Assembly (NCBI GenBank): GCA_965365445.1
Contig: CBDUBS010000056.1
Coordinates: 1 to 20,275 of the forward strand
Reading direction: 5' to 3'
Length of the DNA stretch: 20,275 nt
From: CBDUBS01 sp965365445
GTDB lineage: Bacteria; Bacteroidota; Rhodothermia; Rhodothermales; DASSAV01
Shown: one piece after another, positions 6,794 through 14,201 of the stretch
Numbering within the stretch: the first letter of the stretch is position 1
Layout: every line of letters begins with the position of its first letter
The notes under the pieces: model-generated
What the model saw: the letters and a program-made list of their open reading frames with translations, nothing else
What the model was told of the DNA's origin: nothing
The model's database searches: none
Made by a program: the position numbers and the translations under genes

Positions 6794-6923
6794 GGCCCGG
6801 TACAGCGATCGCGTGCGGCCCGGTACCATTTCGCGACAGAGTATAACTGATTGATTCACCATCACATCCGCCCGGATGTCAAACCCCCGGCGGGTGATGC
6901 CCATCGAAAGTGAGGAAGTCGTT

Positions 6924-7505
6924 ATGCGGCGGAAACCGGTTACCTTATTCTTTGCGGCAGTTTGTTTATGGGCGCTTACCTGGAGTGTGCAGCGCCCCCC
7001 TGTTCCCGAGGAGCAGGCTTCATCCGAGGGAAAGCTTCCCACCCTTGTCGATACCACCCATCGCTTTCCGATCATCAAAGCGGCTTTAGCGCCTCGTCCG
7101 GTGTCGTCGCGGAAGGTCGATCGCCCACAGCCTCCCGGCAGCACCGAACCGGCGGACTCGACGCAGGTAGCCGTGTTCGACTCGACCGTCGAGGTTACGA
7201 AGCCCGTCGAGATGGGAGAAGCCAGCTATTACGGCAACGAACTGGCCGGGCAACCCACCGCCAGCGGTGAACCGTTCGATCCTGCCGAGTTGACGGCCGC
7301 CCACCCTACGCTGCCTCTTGGATCGAAGCTCCGCGTTACCAATACCCGCAATGGTCGCTCTATCATCGTCCGCGTGAATGACCGCGGCCCCTTCCGCGGT
7401 AAGCGAGTGATCGATGTCTCCCGCGAAGCGGCCCGCAAGCTCGGGATGCTCCAGCGGGGAACCGCGATGGTAACCCTGGAACTGATCAAAAAGAAGGGAA
7501 AGTAA
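6924..7505 (+). CDS. RlpA-like double-psi beta-barrel exported protein
   Basis: A 193-residue protein with an N-terminal signal sequence or anchor (MRRK, then a hydrophobic run to about residue 22), a low-complexity Pro/Ser/Thr linker (about 23-97) and a C-terminal double-psi beta-barrel (98-187). The domain carries the RlpA hallmarks GEASYYG, TASGEPFD, TAAHPTLPLGS and VNDRGPF; E116 and D153 occupy positions of the catalytic residues of Pseudomonas RlpA, a lytic transglycosylase acting on stem-peptide-free glycan at septa. There is no lipobox cysteine and no SPOR domain, unlike the well-studied proteins, so attachment and septal targeting may differ. The ATG at 6924 is chosen over one at 6876 because GAGGAAG lies 5-7 nt before it and the signal peptide begins directly. 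Periplasmic action is inferred. Confidence 0.87.
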   Translation: MRRKPVTLFFAAVCLWALTWSVQRPPVPEEQASSEGKLPTLVDTTHRFPIIKAALAPRPVSSRKVDRPQPPGSTEPADSTQVAVFDSTVEVTKPVEMGEASYYGNELAGQPTASGEPFDPAELTAAHPTLPLGSKLRVTNTRNGRSIIVRVNDRGPFRGKRVIDVSREAARKLGMLQRGTAMVTLELIKKKGK

Positions 7506-7556
7506 GCCGCACGCGCGGAGCGCCATTCAGATGTATCGGCACGGGTCGATGGCGGG

Positions 7557-7579
7557 TAATGCAACCGCCGGTCGCATTA
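7557..7579. terminator. weak inverted repeat between convergent rlpA-like and nadC genes
   Basis: TAATGC and GCATTA are separated by 11 nt; an overlapping GGCGG/CCGCC pair (from 7551) could form a competing stem. It sits in the 130 bp convergent gap where a two-way terminator would be expected, but neither side has a U-tract. Evidence is weak. Confidence 0.2.
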
Positions 7580-7635
7580 TGCACATGTTCGCGCCGGGTG
7601 ATGCATTGCCCCGCCTGTGGAGTGGGAAAGTCCGT

Positions 7636-8538
7636 TCATTCCAGGGCAATCTTCAGGGAAATGTCCAGAGCCTTCACCGAATGCGTTAGTCCGCCGCACG
7701 AGATGTAATCTACCCCGGTCGCCGCTATGGCATGTACGGTGTCCAGAGTGACGTTTCCGGAGGCCTCCGTGGGGATGCGCCCGCCCACCCGTTCGACGGC
7801 CGCCCGAAGCATCGAGCAGTCCACGGCCCCGTTCGGTGCGGGCCGGGTCATGTTGTCCAGCAGGATGTAGTCTATGCCGCCGATTTCGAGAAGGACGTCG
7901 ATCTGTCCGAGCTGGGCGGCTTCCACCTCGATCAGCACGTCCGGGGCGTGTTCCAGCCGGTACCGTACGGCCCGGCGCACGGCCTCCCGGACGCCCCCCG
8001 CTGCGGCGATGTGGTTGTCCTTGATGAGAATCATGTCGTACAGGCCAATCCGGTGATTTTCTCCCCCCCCGAGCCGGACGGCCCATTTGTCGAGCAAACG
8101 GAGGCCCGGCGCCGTTTTGCGCGTATCGAGCAGGCGGGCCTTGTAGGGATGCACGGCGGCAACCATGCGCCGAGTCATGGTCGCAATGCCGCTCATGCGT
8201 TGCAGTATGTTCAGGGCGAGCCGTTCAGCAGTGAGCAGGCTTCGGGCCGGACCGCGCACCGTCCCGAATGCCGTTCCCGCTTCGACCGGCGCTCCATCCT
8301 CCACCGACCACGTAACCAGGAGCGAAGGGTCTACCTCGGCAAATAACCGCTCCAGTACGTGCAACCCTGCAACGACGCCTTCCTCCTTGGCTAGAAACCG
8401 CGCTTCGGCTCCATGGCCGGCTGAAACGGTTGCCAGAGTGGTTACGTCTCCCGGGCCGATGTCCTCCGCTAGTCCGCGCTCGATTACGCCGTCGAGGTAC
8501 GCGCAGGTGATATAGGAAGGGAAAGACGGGTGCTCCAT
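7636..8538 (-). CDS. nadC: nicotinate-nucleotide diphosphorylase (carboxylating), quinolinate phosphoribosyltransferase
   Basis: A 300-residue cytoplasmic enzyme converting quinolinate and PRPP to nicotinate mononucleotide, carbon dioxide and pyrophosphate in de novo NAD synthesis. Full-length NadC features are visible: the N-terminal EDIGPGDVTT (25-34), LTAERLALNILQRMSGIAT (102-120), active-site DTRKTAPGLR (138-147), the RLGGGENHRIGLYDMILIKD stretch (155-174), IEVEA (203-207), LLDNM (226-230) and TEASGNV (257-263). Nothing appears truncated. It lies 26 bp downstream of accA on the same strand and is probably the last gene of a glycosyltransferase-accA-nadC transcript. No nadA or nadB is in the window. 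Confidence 0.97.
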   Translation of the reverse strand: MEHPSFPSYITCAYLDGVIERGLAEDIGPGDVTTLATVSAGHGAEARFLAKEEGVVAGLHVLERLFAEVDPSLLVTWSVEDGAPVEAGTAFGTVRGPARSLLTAERLALNILQRMSGIATMTRRMVAAVHPYKARLLDTRKTAPGLRLLDKWAVRLGGGENHRIGLYDMILIKDNHIAAAGGVREAVRRAVRYRLEHAPDVLIEVEAAQLGQIDVLLEIGGIDYILLDNMTRPAPNGAVDCSMLRAAVERVGGRIPTEASGNVTLDTVHAIAATGVDYISCGGLTHSVKALDISLKIALE

Positions 8539-8564
8539 GAGGGGCGTACCGATGCAGGATCGGG

Positions 8565-9575
8565 TTAGAGGATTTCCGGGGCGCCTTCCTCGAAAGCGCC
8601 CATTCGGTCGAACTTTTCGATGCGGGCCTCGATCAATTCGTCGGAGGGGATGCCGCTTAATGCTCGTAGGGCCGTCGCAATGGCCTTGCCGGCGGCTTCG
8701 AACGCCTGCTCGGGGTTGCGGTGCGCTCCGCCGACCGGCTCCGGAATGATTTCGTCGATCAGCTTGAAGCCGGCCAGATCCGAAGCGCTGAGTTTCAGGG
8801 CCTGGGCGGCATCCGCTTTATGGTCCCACGAGCGCCAGAGGATTGAGGAACAGCTTTCCGGAGATATCACCGAGTACCAGGCGTTTTCCAGCATCAGCAC
8901 CCGGTTGCCCACGCCGATCCCGAGCGCTCCGCCGGAGGCGCCTTCTCCGATTACCACGACCACAATCGGCACGGGGAGTTGCGCCATCTCGAAGAGGTTG
9001 CGCGCGATGGCTTCGGCCTGCCCCCGGGCTTCCGCTTCCAGGCCGGGGTATGCTCCGGGCGTGTCGAGCAGCGTAACGACCGGCTTGCCGAAGCGCGCCG
9101 CCAGCTTGAACAGCCTGAGGGCTTTCCGGTAGCCTTCCGGATTCGGCATGCCGAAGCGCCGGAGCTTGCGGTCCCGGGTATCGCGGCCCTTCTGATGGCC
9201 CACGATCAGGATGGTGCGGTCGGAGCCGCCATAGCGGCTTCCCATGAACCGGGCGAAGCCGCCTACGATGGCCGGGTCGTCGCCGAAGGCCCGGTCGCCG
9301 TGCAACTCCATAAAATCCCGCGTGAGGGCCCCGATGTAATCCAGCGAGTACGGTCGCAGGGGGTGGCGGGCTATCTGGACCCGCTGCCACCGGGTCAGGT
9401 TACGGTATATGGATTCGCGCAGCTCCTCGACGCGCCCCTCCAGGGCGTCGATCTCACGGGAAAGATCGACGTTCAGCCCACCGGTATTGAGGGTCCGCAT
9501 CTCGTCGAGCTTCTGTTCCAGTTCGGCCAGGGGTTTCTCGAAATCGAGCAGCTGTCGGGAGGTGGATCGAGCCAT
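8565..9575 (-). CDS. accA: acetyl-CoA carboxylase carboxyltransferase subunit alpha
   Basis: A 336-residue protein that, with AccD, transfers the carboxyl group from carboxybiotin to acetyl-CoA to give malonyl-CoA for fatty acid synthesis. Order: N-terminal helical region (about 10-75), then the crotonase-fold carboxyltransferase domain with ELHGDRAFGDD (90-100), GHQKGRDT (126-133), FGMPNPEGYRKALRL (141-155), LLDTPGAYPG (169-178), the oxyanion-region GEGASGGALGIG (210-221) and SPESCSSILWR (238-248). Length and motifs match stand-alone bacterial AccA. It has no Shine-Dalgarno that I can see. It lies 23 bp downstream of the glycosyltransferase fusion and 26 bp upstream of nadC, so co-transcription is likely. 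accD is elsewhere. Confidence 0.97.
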   Translation of the reverse strand: MARSTSRQLLDFEKPLAELEQKLDEMRTLNTGGLNVDLSREIDALEGRVEELRESIYRNLTRWQRVQIARHPLRPYSLDYIGALTRDFMELHGDRAFGDDPAIVGGFARFMGSRYGGSDRTILIVGHQKGRDTRDRKLRRFGMPNPEGYRKALRLFKLAARFGKPVVTLLDTPGAYPGLEAEARGQAEAIARNLFEMAQLPVPIVVVVIGEGASGGALGIGVGNRVLMLENAWYSVISPESCSSILWRSWDHKADAAQALKLSASDLAGFKLIDEIIPEPVGGAHRNPEQAFEAAGKAIATALRALSGIPSDELIEARIEKFDRMGAFEEGAPEIL

Positions 9576-9598
9576 AGGGGTAGAGTGGAGTATCCGGG

Positions 9599-11725
9599 TT
9601 ACCGGCGACGCTCGGTCGCTTCGCGTTTGAGTGATTTGATCAGGATATCCCAGTCCAGCGCCGCCGACTGGTTTCGGGCGTAAAACCAGTACACCGAGGG
9701 CCGCTCCAGTCGGGCGTCCGACCCGGTAGAGGCTGCTTCGGCAACGGAAAAAACGGCGGGGCGCAAGTCATATTCTTCGGCTACGGAGCCGTCATCGCGG
9801 TCGGTGTACCCGACGAGGGACAGGCGCCCGACGAGCACCTGCGGCATTTTTCGTGTGTACCGGGCCAGTCCGTTAAGCCACGGGTTACGGGTAATGCGTG
9901 CGGCCAACGAAACGACGGGATGAGCGAATATCCCACCCAGGGCGATCACTATCTCGAAAGCGCGTCGGGACGAAGCCCGACGAAGCTCCCCGATGGCTTC
10001 CTCGGCCTCGATGAGCGAAGGAAACGTAAGGTCCTCGACGGCAGCCTTGCCGATGATCCGGCTGCCGCTGCCGGCCAGCATTTTGAACTGGAGAGGCAGG
10101 TCGTAAAGCTGCCTGATCGATTTGAAGACGAGCGTATTCGGAAGGGCGCCGGTGGCGAAGATGACTTCGTTGATCCCCTGCAACCGAACGATATCCCGTA
10201 ACTGCCGGATCACGCCGATGCGGCGCAGGCCGGTGGATGTAACACGCGGGCCATGGTTGGCCGGTGAAACGAACCCGACCAGCTCGAAGGGGGGGCGGGC
10301 GTTGCGCAGCACCCTTTCGTGCAGCCGCTCGGCCTCGGGGGCGCGCCCGACTACCACGGCGCGTCGGGGTACGTTGCTGTTCACGCGGACGGCAAGCCGC
10401 CGGAAAATGAGTACCAGCGCCGCCATCGGGAACGTAAACAGGACGATGGCTCTGGAGAACGCAATGTCCTTGAAGAAAAACGAAATCGCGGCAACGAGCA
10501 GCAGCCCCAGTCCGGTACCGATGAGTACGGGTTGAATTCGTCTCCGCCGGGCATAGCGGTAGCCGCCCGAAAGCGTTATGCCGGTTACCGTGCTGAGGGC
10601 GTAGGCGGGGGCCACCGTAACGAAAAACAACCCGGATAGCCCCGTCCCGGCTTCCGCCGAACGAACCCACCCGATGAGGACCGCTACCCCGTACACGAGC
10701 AGAAAGTCGAAAAGCAGCGGAAGCAAGCGTTTATATACGTTTCCGGCCACCGTAATCCCCGCACGCATGAGGATGGCTATGCGCATCGCCAGCGCGAACA
10801 GACGAGAGTACCGGTTGTGGAAATGCTTCTCGATGAAATGAAGCATCGCTCCGTAGAAAAGCCGCACGTACCGGAGTTCGCCCTTCTTTGTACTTTCTCC
10901 CTTGTAATGGATAATCTCGGTTTCCGGGGTGTAAAAAATTTTCCACCCGGCTTCCTGGATGCGGAAGCACCAGTCGAGGTCCTCCCCGTACATGAAGAAG
11001 TCCTCATCGAACCCGCCGGCCCCCCGGCCGGATTCGGCTTCGGGCAGCAGGCCCGGATCGATTCCCTGCGCGGCCATCTGTAGGGCTTCGTCCCGGGAAA
11101 AGCGTAACGCCGTCCGCCGCACGAGCATACACGAGCCGCTCAGGGCGTCCACCTCGGCCTCCTCGTCTTCCGGCAGGTAGGTCATGTTGTACCGACCAAA
11201 CACGCGGCTCCGGGGAAACAACCGGCTCAGTCCGACGACGCGGTAAAACGCCACGACGGGTGTCGGGAAGGCGCGTCGGCTTTCCGGGGCGAACGAACCG
11301 TCCGGATTGAGGATGCGGCACCCGGCAGCGCCGGCTTCCGGGTGTTGCTCCATGAAGCGAATCAGCCGCCGGAACGTATTCTCCTGGACGATCGTGTCCG
11401 GGTTCAGAATGAGCAGGTATTTGCCCCGCGCCTGTCGGATGGCCTGGTTGTTGGCTTTTCCGAACCCCACATTGGCGTCGTTGGCAATCAGGGTGACGCC
11501 TGCGAACTTCTCCTGAACCATCTCCACCGAGCCGTCGGCGGAGTTGTTGTCCACGACGAATACTTCCACGTCGAGCCCCGTCGCGGCCCGCTCCACCGAG
11601 CGGAGCGCCTGCTCCAGAAACTCCCGCACGTTATAGTTGACGATCACAACGGACAGGTCCATTTCCGACCGTACCGGAGCAACCGTCGGCTTTTCGGCTT
11701 GCGAATACGTGGGGAGTGTCTGCAT
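9599..11725 (-). CDS. GT2 glycosyltransferase fused to a degenerate polyprenyl sugar-phosphotransferase
   Basis: A 708-residue protein from the ATG at 11725 (a further ATG at 11764 adds 13 residues; one at 11662, just before DLSVVIVNYNV, is also plausible). Residues about 22-310 are a GT-A fold family 2 glycosyltransferase: VDNNSADGS (58-66), NPDT (108-111) and GEDLDWCFRI (247-256), a pattern common in rhamnosyl-type transferases. Four hydrophobic segments follow (about 332-353, 361-382, 398-418, 422-443), then a Rossmann-type domain (from about 454, AVVVGRAPEAE) and a C-terminal region (about 586-700). That region resembles the ends of the WcaJ-like catalytic domain (RAFEIVIALGG, VGRLSLVGYTD, NQSAALDWDILIKSLK) but lacks the central KFRSM/acidic segment. 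Sugar transfer by the N-terminal domain is likely; the C-terminal domain is probably not an active phosphotransferase. It leads the accA-nadC run. Confidence 0.88.
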   Translation of the reverse strand: MQTLPTYSQAEKPTVAPVRSEMDLSVVIVNYNVREFLEQALRSVERAATGLDVEVFVVDNNSADGSVEMVQEKFAGVTLIANDANVGFGKANNQAIRQARGKYLLILNPDTIVQENTFRRLIRFMEQHPEAGAAGCRILNPDGSFAPESRRAFPTPVVAFYRVVGLSRLFPRSRVFGRYNMTYLPEDEEAEVDALSGSCMLVRRTALRFSRDEALQMAAQGIDPGLLPEAESGRGAGGFDEDFFMYGEDLDWCFRIQEAGWKIFYTPETEIIHYKGESTKKGELRYVRLFYGAMLHFIEKHFHNRYSRLFALAMRIAILMRAGITVAGNVYKRLLPLLFDFLLVYGVAVLIGWVRSAEAGTGLSGLFFVTVAPAYALSTVTGITLSGGYRYARRRRIQPVLIGTGLGLLLVAAISFFFKDIAFSRAIVLFTFPMAALVLIFRRLAVRVNSNVPRRAVVVGRAPEAERLHERVLRNARPPFELVGFVSPANHGPRVTSTGLRRIGVIRQLRDIVRLQGINEVIFATGALPNTLVFKSIRQLYDLPLQFKMLAGSGSRIIGKAAVEDLTFPSLIEAEEAIGELRRASSRRAFEIVIALGGIFAHPVVSLAARITRNPWLNGLARYTRKMPQVLVGRLSLVGYTDRDDGSVAEEYDLRPAVFSVAEAASTGSDARLERPSVYWFYARNQSAALDWDILIKSLKREATERRR

Positions 11726-11901
11726 AACCTTCAATGATACGCACAGGCCGAGCGGAAAAACCATCGCCGTCGCAAACAGGGAGGCCGCTTTCGGAAACGA
11801 AAGACCGCCCTCACCTAACCGACATTCCGCAATGAGGTTGCATTTTTCAATAAGTCCGATGCCGTGCCCTATATTCCAGGCTCGAAAAAAGAAAGGGTGG
11901 T

Positions 11902-13284
11902 ATGTTCGATACGTTTCGGCGGCGGTTTAGGGCCGAGTTGGGGGCGACCGTGCGCCTCGCAGCCCCTGTGGTGGCGGCGCATCTGGCCCAGAACTCGATG
12001 AGCTTCGTCGATACCATCATGGTGGGCCGCCTCGGCATGGAGCCGCTGGCCGGGGTGGCTCTCGGGAGCACCGTGTACTTTCTGACGCTGGGCGTCAGTA
12101 TGGGGATGGTAGTGGCCGTGGGGCCGCTCGTGGCGCAGGCGTTCGGAGCGGCCGACACCCGGCAGGTGGGCGCGGCCGTGCGCAACGGATTGTGGCTGAG
12201 CGTCGTTCTGTTCATTCCGGCGTTTTTTCTGCTCCGCCATGCGGGTGGCTTTCTGCTCTGGATCGGACAGGACGAAGCCGCCGTTGAGGGAGCGCAGGCG
12301 TATTTACGGGCGGTCGTCTGGGGGTTTCTGCCGGCGCTGTGGTTCGTGGCCCTGCGCAGTTTCGTGGAGGGCGTAGCCAGGCCCTGGCCCGTTACCCTCA
12401 TCACGTTCCTCGGTGTCGGAATCAATATCTTTGCCAACGACACCCTGATGTTCGGGCGCTACGGGTTACCGGCGCTCGGGCTGGTGGGTACAGGCTATGC
12501 CACGGCAATCGTTTTCTGGATCATGGTCGGCGTCCTGTTCGTCATGGTCATGCGCGCCCCAAGGCTTCGCCCTTACGGCGTATTCCGTTCCTGGTGGCGT
12601 CTCGACTCCGGCTGTTTCCGCGAGCTCGTCCGTGTAGGCTGGCCGATCGGTATTTCTCACGGCCTCGAGGGCGGGTTGTTTGTGATTACGGCCATTCTGA
12701 TGGGCCTGCTGGGGACATCGGCCCTGGCAGCCCATCAGATTGCCATTCAGTGTGCGTCGCTTACCTTCATGGCGCCGCTGGGTGTAGGCATTGCCACTTC
12801 GGTCCGGGTGGGTCATGCGGTCGGCCGAAAGGATTCGGCAGGCATTGGGTGGGCGGGGTATATGGGCATCGGCCTGGGGGCCGCATTCATGATCGGGACC
12901 GCCGTTCTGTTCTGGACGGTTCCACGGACGGTCGTATCGTTCTTCCTCGATCTCGATAGTCTCGCCAATAGCGAGGTAGTCCGGATGGCGGTAATGCTGC
13001 TGGGCGTGGCGGCCGTCTTTCAGGTGTTCGACGGGGTTCAGGTAGTGGCTTCCGGCGCGCTTCGCGGTTTGAAGGATACGCGCATTCCTATGCTGATTGC
13101 ATTACTTTCGTACTGGGTCATCGGGCTCTCGGCGGGCCTGTGGCTCGGTTTTTACCTGGGGTACGGGCCGGCCGGTTTGTGGTGGGGCCTTGTGCTCGGG
13201 TTGGCGGCGGCAGCGGTGCTGCTTACCTGGCGCTTCGTCCGGTTTGCGAAGCCGGCCGGTCTGGCAACCGGCAGCGGTCCGTAG
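11902..13284 (+). CDS. MATE family multidrug/cation antiporter
   Basis: A 460-residue inner-membrane protein with about 12 hydrophobic segments in two halves, matching MATE exporters (NorM/DinF superfamily), which expel cationic compounds in exchange for protons or sodium. The first half carries the conserved FVDTIMVGRLG (35-45) and a motif around VGPLVAQAFGAAD (75-87); the second half has the equivalent ALAAHQIAIQ and ASVRVGH-like stretches (about 275-310), plus VASGALRGLKDTRIPM (about 382-397). AAAGGG-like purines (AAAGGG, 4 nt before the ATG) support the start. The 176 bp divergent gap to the glycosyltransferase must hold its promoter, but no convincing element was found. Substrate and coupling ion cannot be told from the sequence. 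Confidence 0.93.
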   Translation: MFDTFRRRFRAELGATVRLAAPVVAAHLAQNSMSFVDTIMVGRLGMEPLAGVALGSTVYFLTLGVSMGMVVAVGPLVAQAFGAADTRQVGAAVRNGLWLSVVLFIPAFFLLRHAGGFLLWIGQDEAAVEGAQAYLRAVVWGFLPALWFVALRSFVEGVARPWPVTLITFLGVGINIFANDTLMFGRYGLPALGLVGTGYATAIVFWIMVGVLFVMVMRAPRLRPYGVFRSWWRLDSGCFRELVRVGWPIGISHGLEGGLFVITAILMGLLGTSALAAHQIAIQCASLTFMAPLGVGIATSVRVGHAVGRKDSAGIGWAGYMGIGLGAAFMIGTAVLFWTVPRTVVSFFLDLDSLANSEVVRMAVMLLGVAAVFQVFDGVQVVASGALRGLKDTRIPMLIALLSYWVIGLSAGLWLGFYLGYGPAGLWWGLVLGLAAAAVLLTWRFVRFAKPAGLATGSGP

Positions 13285-13340
13285 CCGGGGCTCCCCTTGT
13301 TCAGGCAACCCTCCGCCTCGGAAAAAGGAGGAATACAAAA

Positions 13341-13384
13341 GCCGGAGCATGTTTTTCCTCCCGGCAGGCATTGTTCATTTTTTG
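13341..13384 (+). terminator. possible terminator after the MATE gene
   Basis: GCCGGAG pairs with CTCC(c)GGC, a 7 bp stem with one bulged C and a 10 nt loop, ending at 13365. A T-rich run (TTGTTCATTTTTTG) begins about 5 nt later. A second small stem, CCTCC/GGAGG (13310-13331), lies just upstream. The T-run is displaced from the stem, so the call is tentative. Confidence 0.35.
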
Positions 13385-13409
13385 TCAAGGTGAAAGCGGC
13401 GTAACTTAT
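13382..13409 (+). promoter_or_regulatory. candidate promoter of the act operon
   Basis: TTG (13382-13384) and TAACTTAT (13402-13409) are 17 nt apart. This resembles the Bacteroidota promoter, with one -7 mismatch at the third T and one at the final G, and a spacer two bases short. The same GTAACTT core occurs in the candidate promoter at 6786. A start here would give a leader of about 95 nt before actA. Confidence 0.28.
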
Positions 13410-13510
13410 TCGGAAGATTCCGCCGGGGCGCTGGCTTCATGCCACTTCCGCAACTTAAATAAGCGTGCCCGACAGCCCCCCTCCAAACCATCTGGCCCTA
13501 CCGCGTTCGT

Positions 13511-14158
13511 ATGCCACAGATCTTTCCAAAGAAGGCAAATGCCCTGCCGCTGGTATCCCTGGGCGGCGGGCTCTTTGGAAGCGTGTTCGTCATCTTCCTG
13601 GTCTGGTATTACTTTTCGCCCGAATTTACCGACGTGGGATACATCCCGGAGCAACCCGTTCCGTATAGCCACCGGCTCCATGTGGGCCAGCTTGGTATGG
13701 ATTGCCGCTACTGTCACGTTTCCGTCGAAGTATCCGAGTTTGCCGCGATTCCGACCACGCAGACCTGCATGAACTGCCACCAGCAAGTACTGCCTCAGTC
13801 CCTCCGGCTGCTTCCCGTTCGGGAAAGCTGGGCAACGCAGAATCCGGTCGAGTGGGTTAACGTACACGTTTTGCCTGATTTCGCTCAGTTCAGTCATGCC
13901 GTCCACGTCAATAACGGCGTCGGATGCGAGACGTGCCACGGCCGGATCGACCAGATGGAAGTCGTTTTTCAGGCGGAGCCGCTATCGATGGGATGGTGCC
14001 TGGATTGCCACCGGCAGCCCGAGTTGTACCTTCGGCCAAACGACGCCGTTACGGCTATGGGGTACGTGCAGCCCCGTGATTTCGTCGAACGCAACCTGAC
14101 CCGCATTCGGGAAGAAGGCATACAGCCTCCAACCACCTGCTCGGGGTGCCATTACTGA
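13511..14158 (+). CDS. actA: Alternative Complex III subunit ActA, pentaheme cytochrome c
   Basis: A 215-residue membrane-anchored multiheme cytochrome. One hydrophobic helix (about 14-35) acts as an uncleaved signal anchor, leaving the C-terminal bulk in the periplasm. Five CXXCH heme-c sites are present: C65-H69, C86-H90, C139-H143, C163-H167 and C210-H214, with extra histidines (for example H54, H57, H129, H132) available as distal ligands. Five hemes matches the ActA of Rhodothermus ACIII, where it carries electrons from the iron-sulfur subunit towards the cytochrome acceptor. It is the first gene of actABCDE, 43 bp upstream of actB. No Shine-Dalgarno precedes the ATG at 13511. Confidence 0.96.
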   Translation: MPQIFPKKANALPLVSLGGGLFGSVFVIFLVWYYFSPEFTDVGYIPEQPVPYSHRLHVGQLGMDCRYCHVSVEVSEFAAIPTTQTCMNCHQQVLPQSLRLLPVRESWATQNPVEWVNVHVLPDFAQFSHAVHVNNGVGCETCHGRIDQMEVVFQAEPLSMGWCLDCHRQPELYLRPNDAVTAMGYVQPRDFVERNLTRIREEGIQPPTTCSGCHY

Positions 14159-14201
14159 GCGTCCTGACGGCCATGGTTTTTGACCCACCCTTTTGTCACT
14201 C

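Larger units (their letters stand above)
6345..6923. other. 579 bp intergenic region between divergent acuB and rlpA-like genes
   Basis: This is the only gap over 300 bp. Contents in order: a candidate acuB promoter (6370-6399), a palindromic intergenic repeat (about 6451-6478), a possible small ORF (6568-6711), an AT-rich patch (about 6679-6720) much lower in GC than its surroundings, an inverted repeat overlapping a candidate promoter (6763-6793), and the rlpA-like leader with its Shine-Dalgarno (6912-6918). Open frames on the minus strand here have no protein family resemblance. No tRNA or other structured RNA was recognised. Confidence 0.6.

Noticed and set aside
11765..11901. Promoter search in the divergent glycosyltransferase/MATE gap
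   Set aside because: TATATTCC at about 11870 resembles a -7 or -10 box, but no partner element lies at a suitable distance on either strand.
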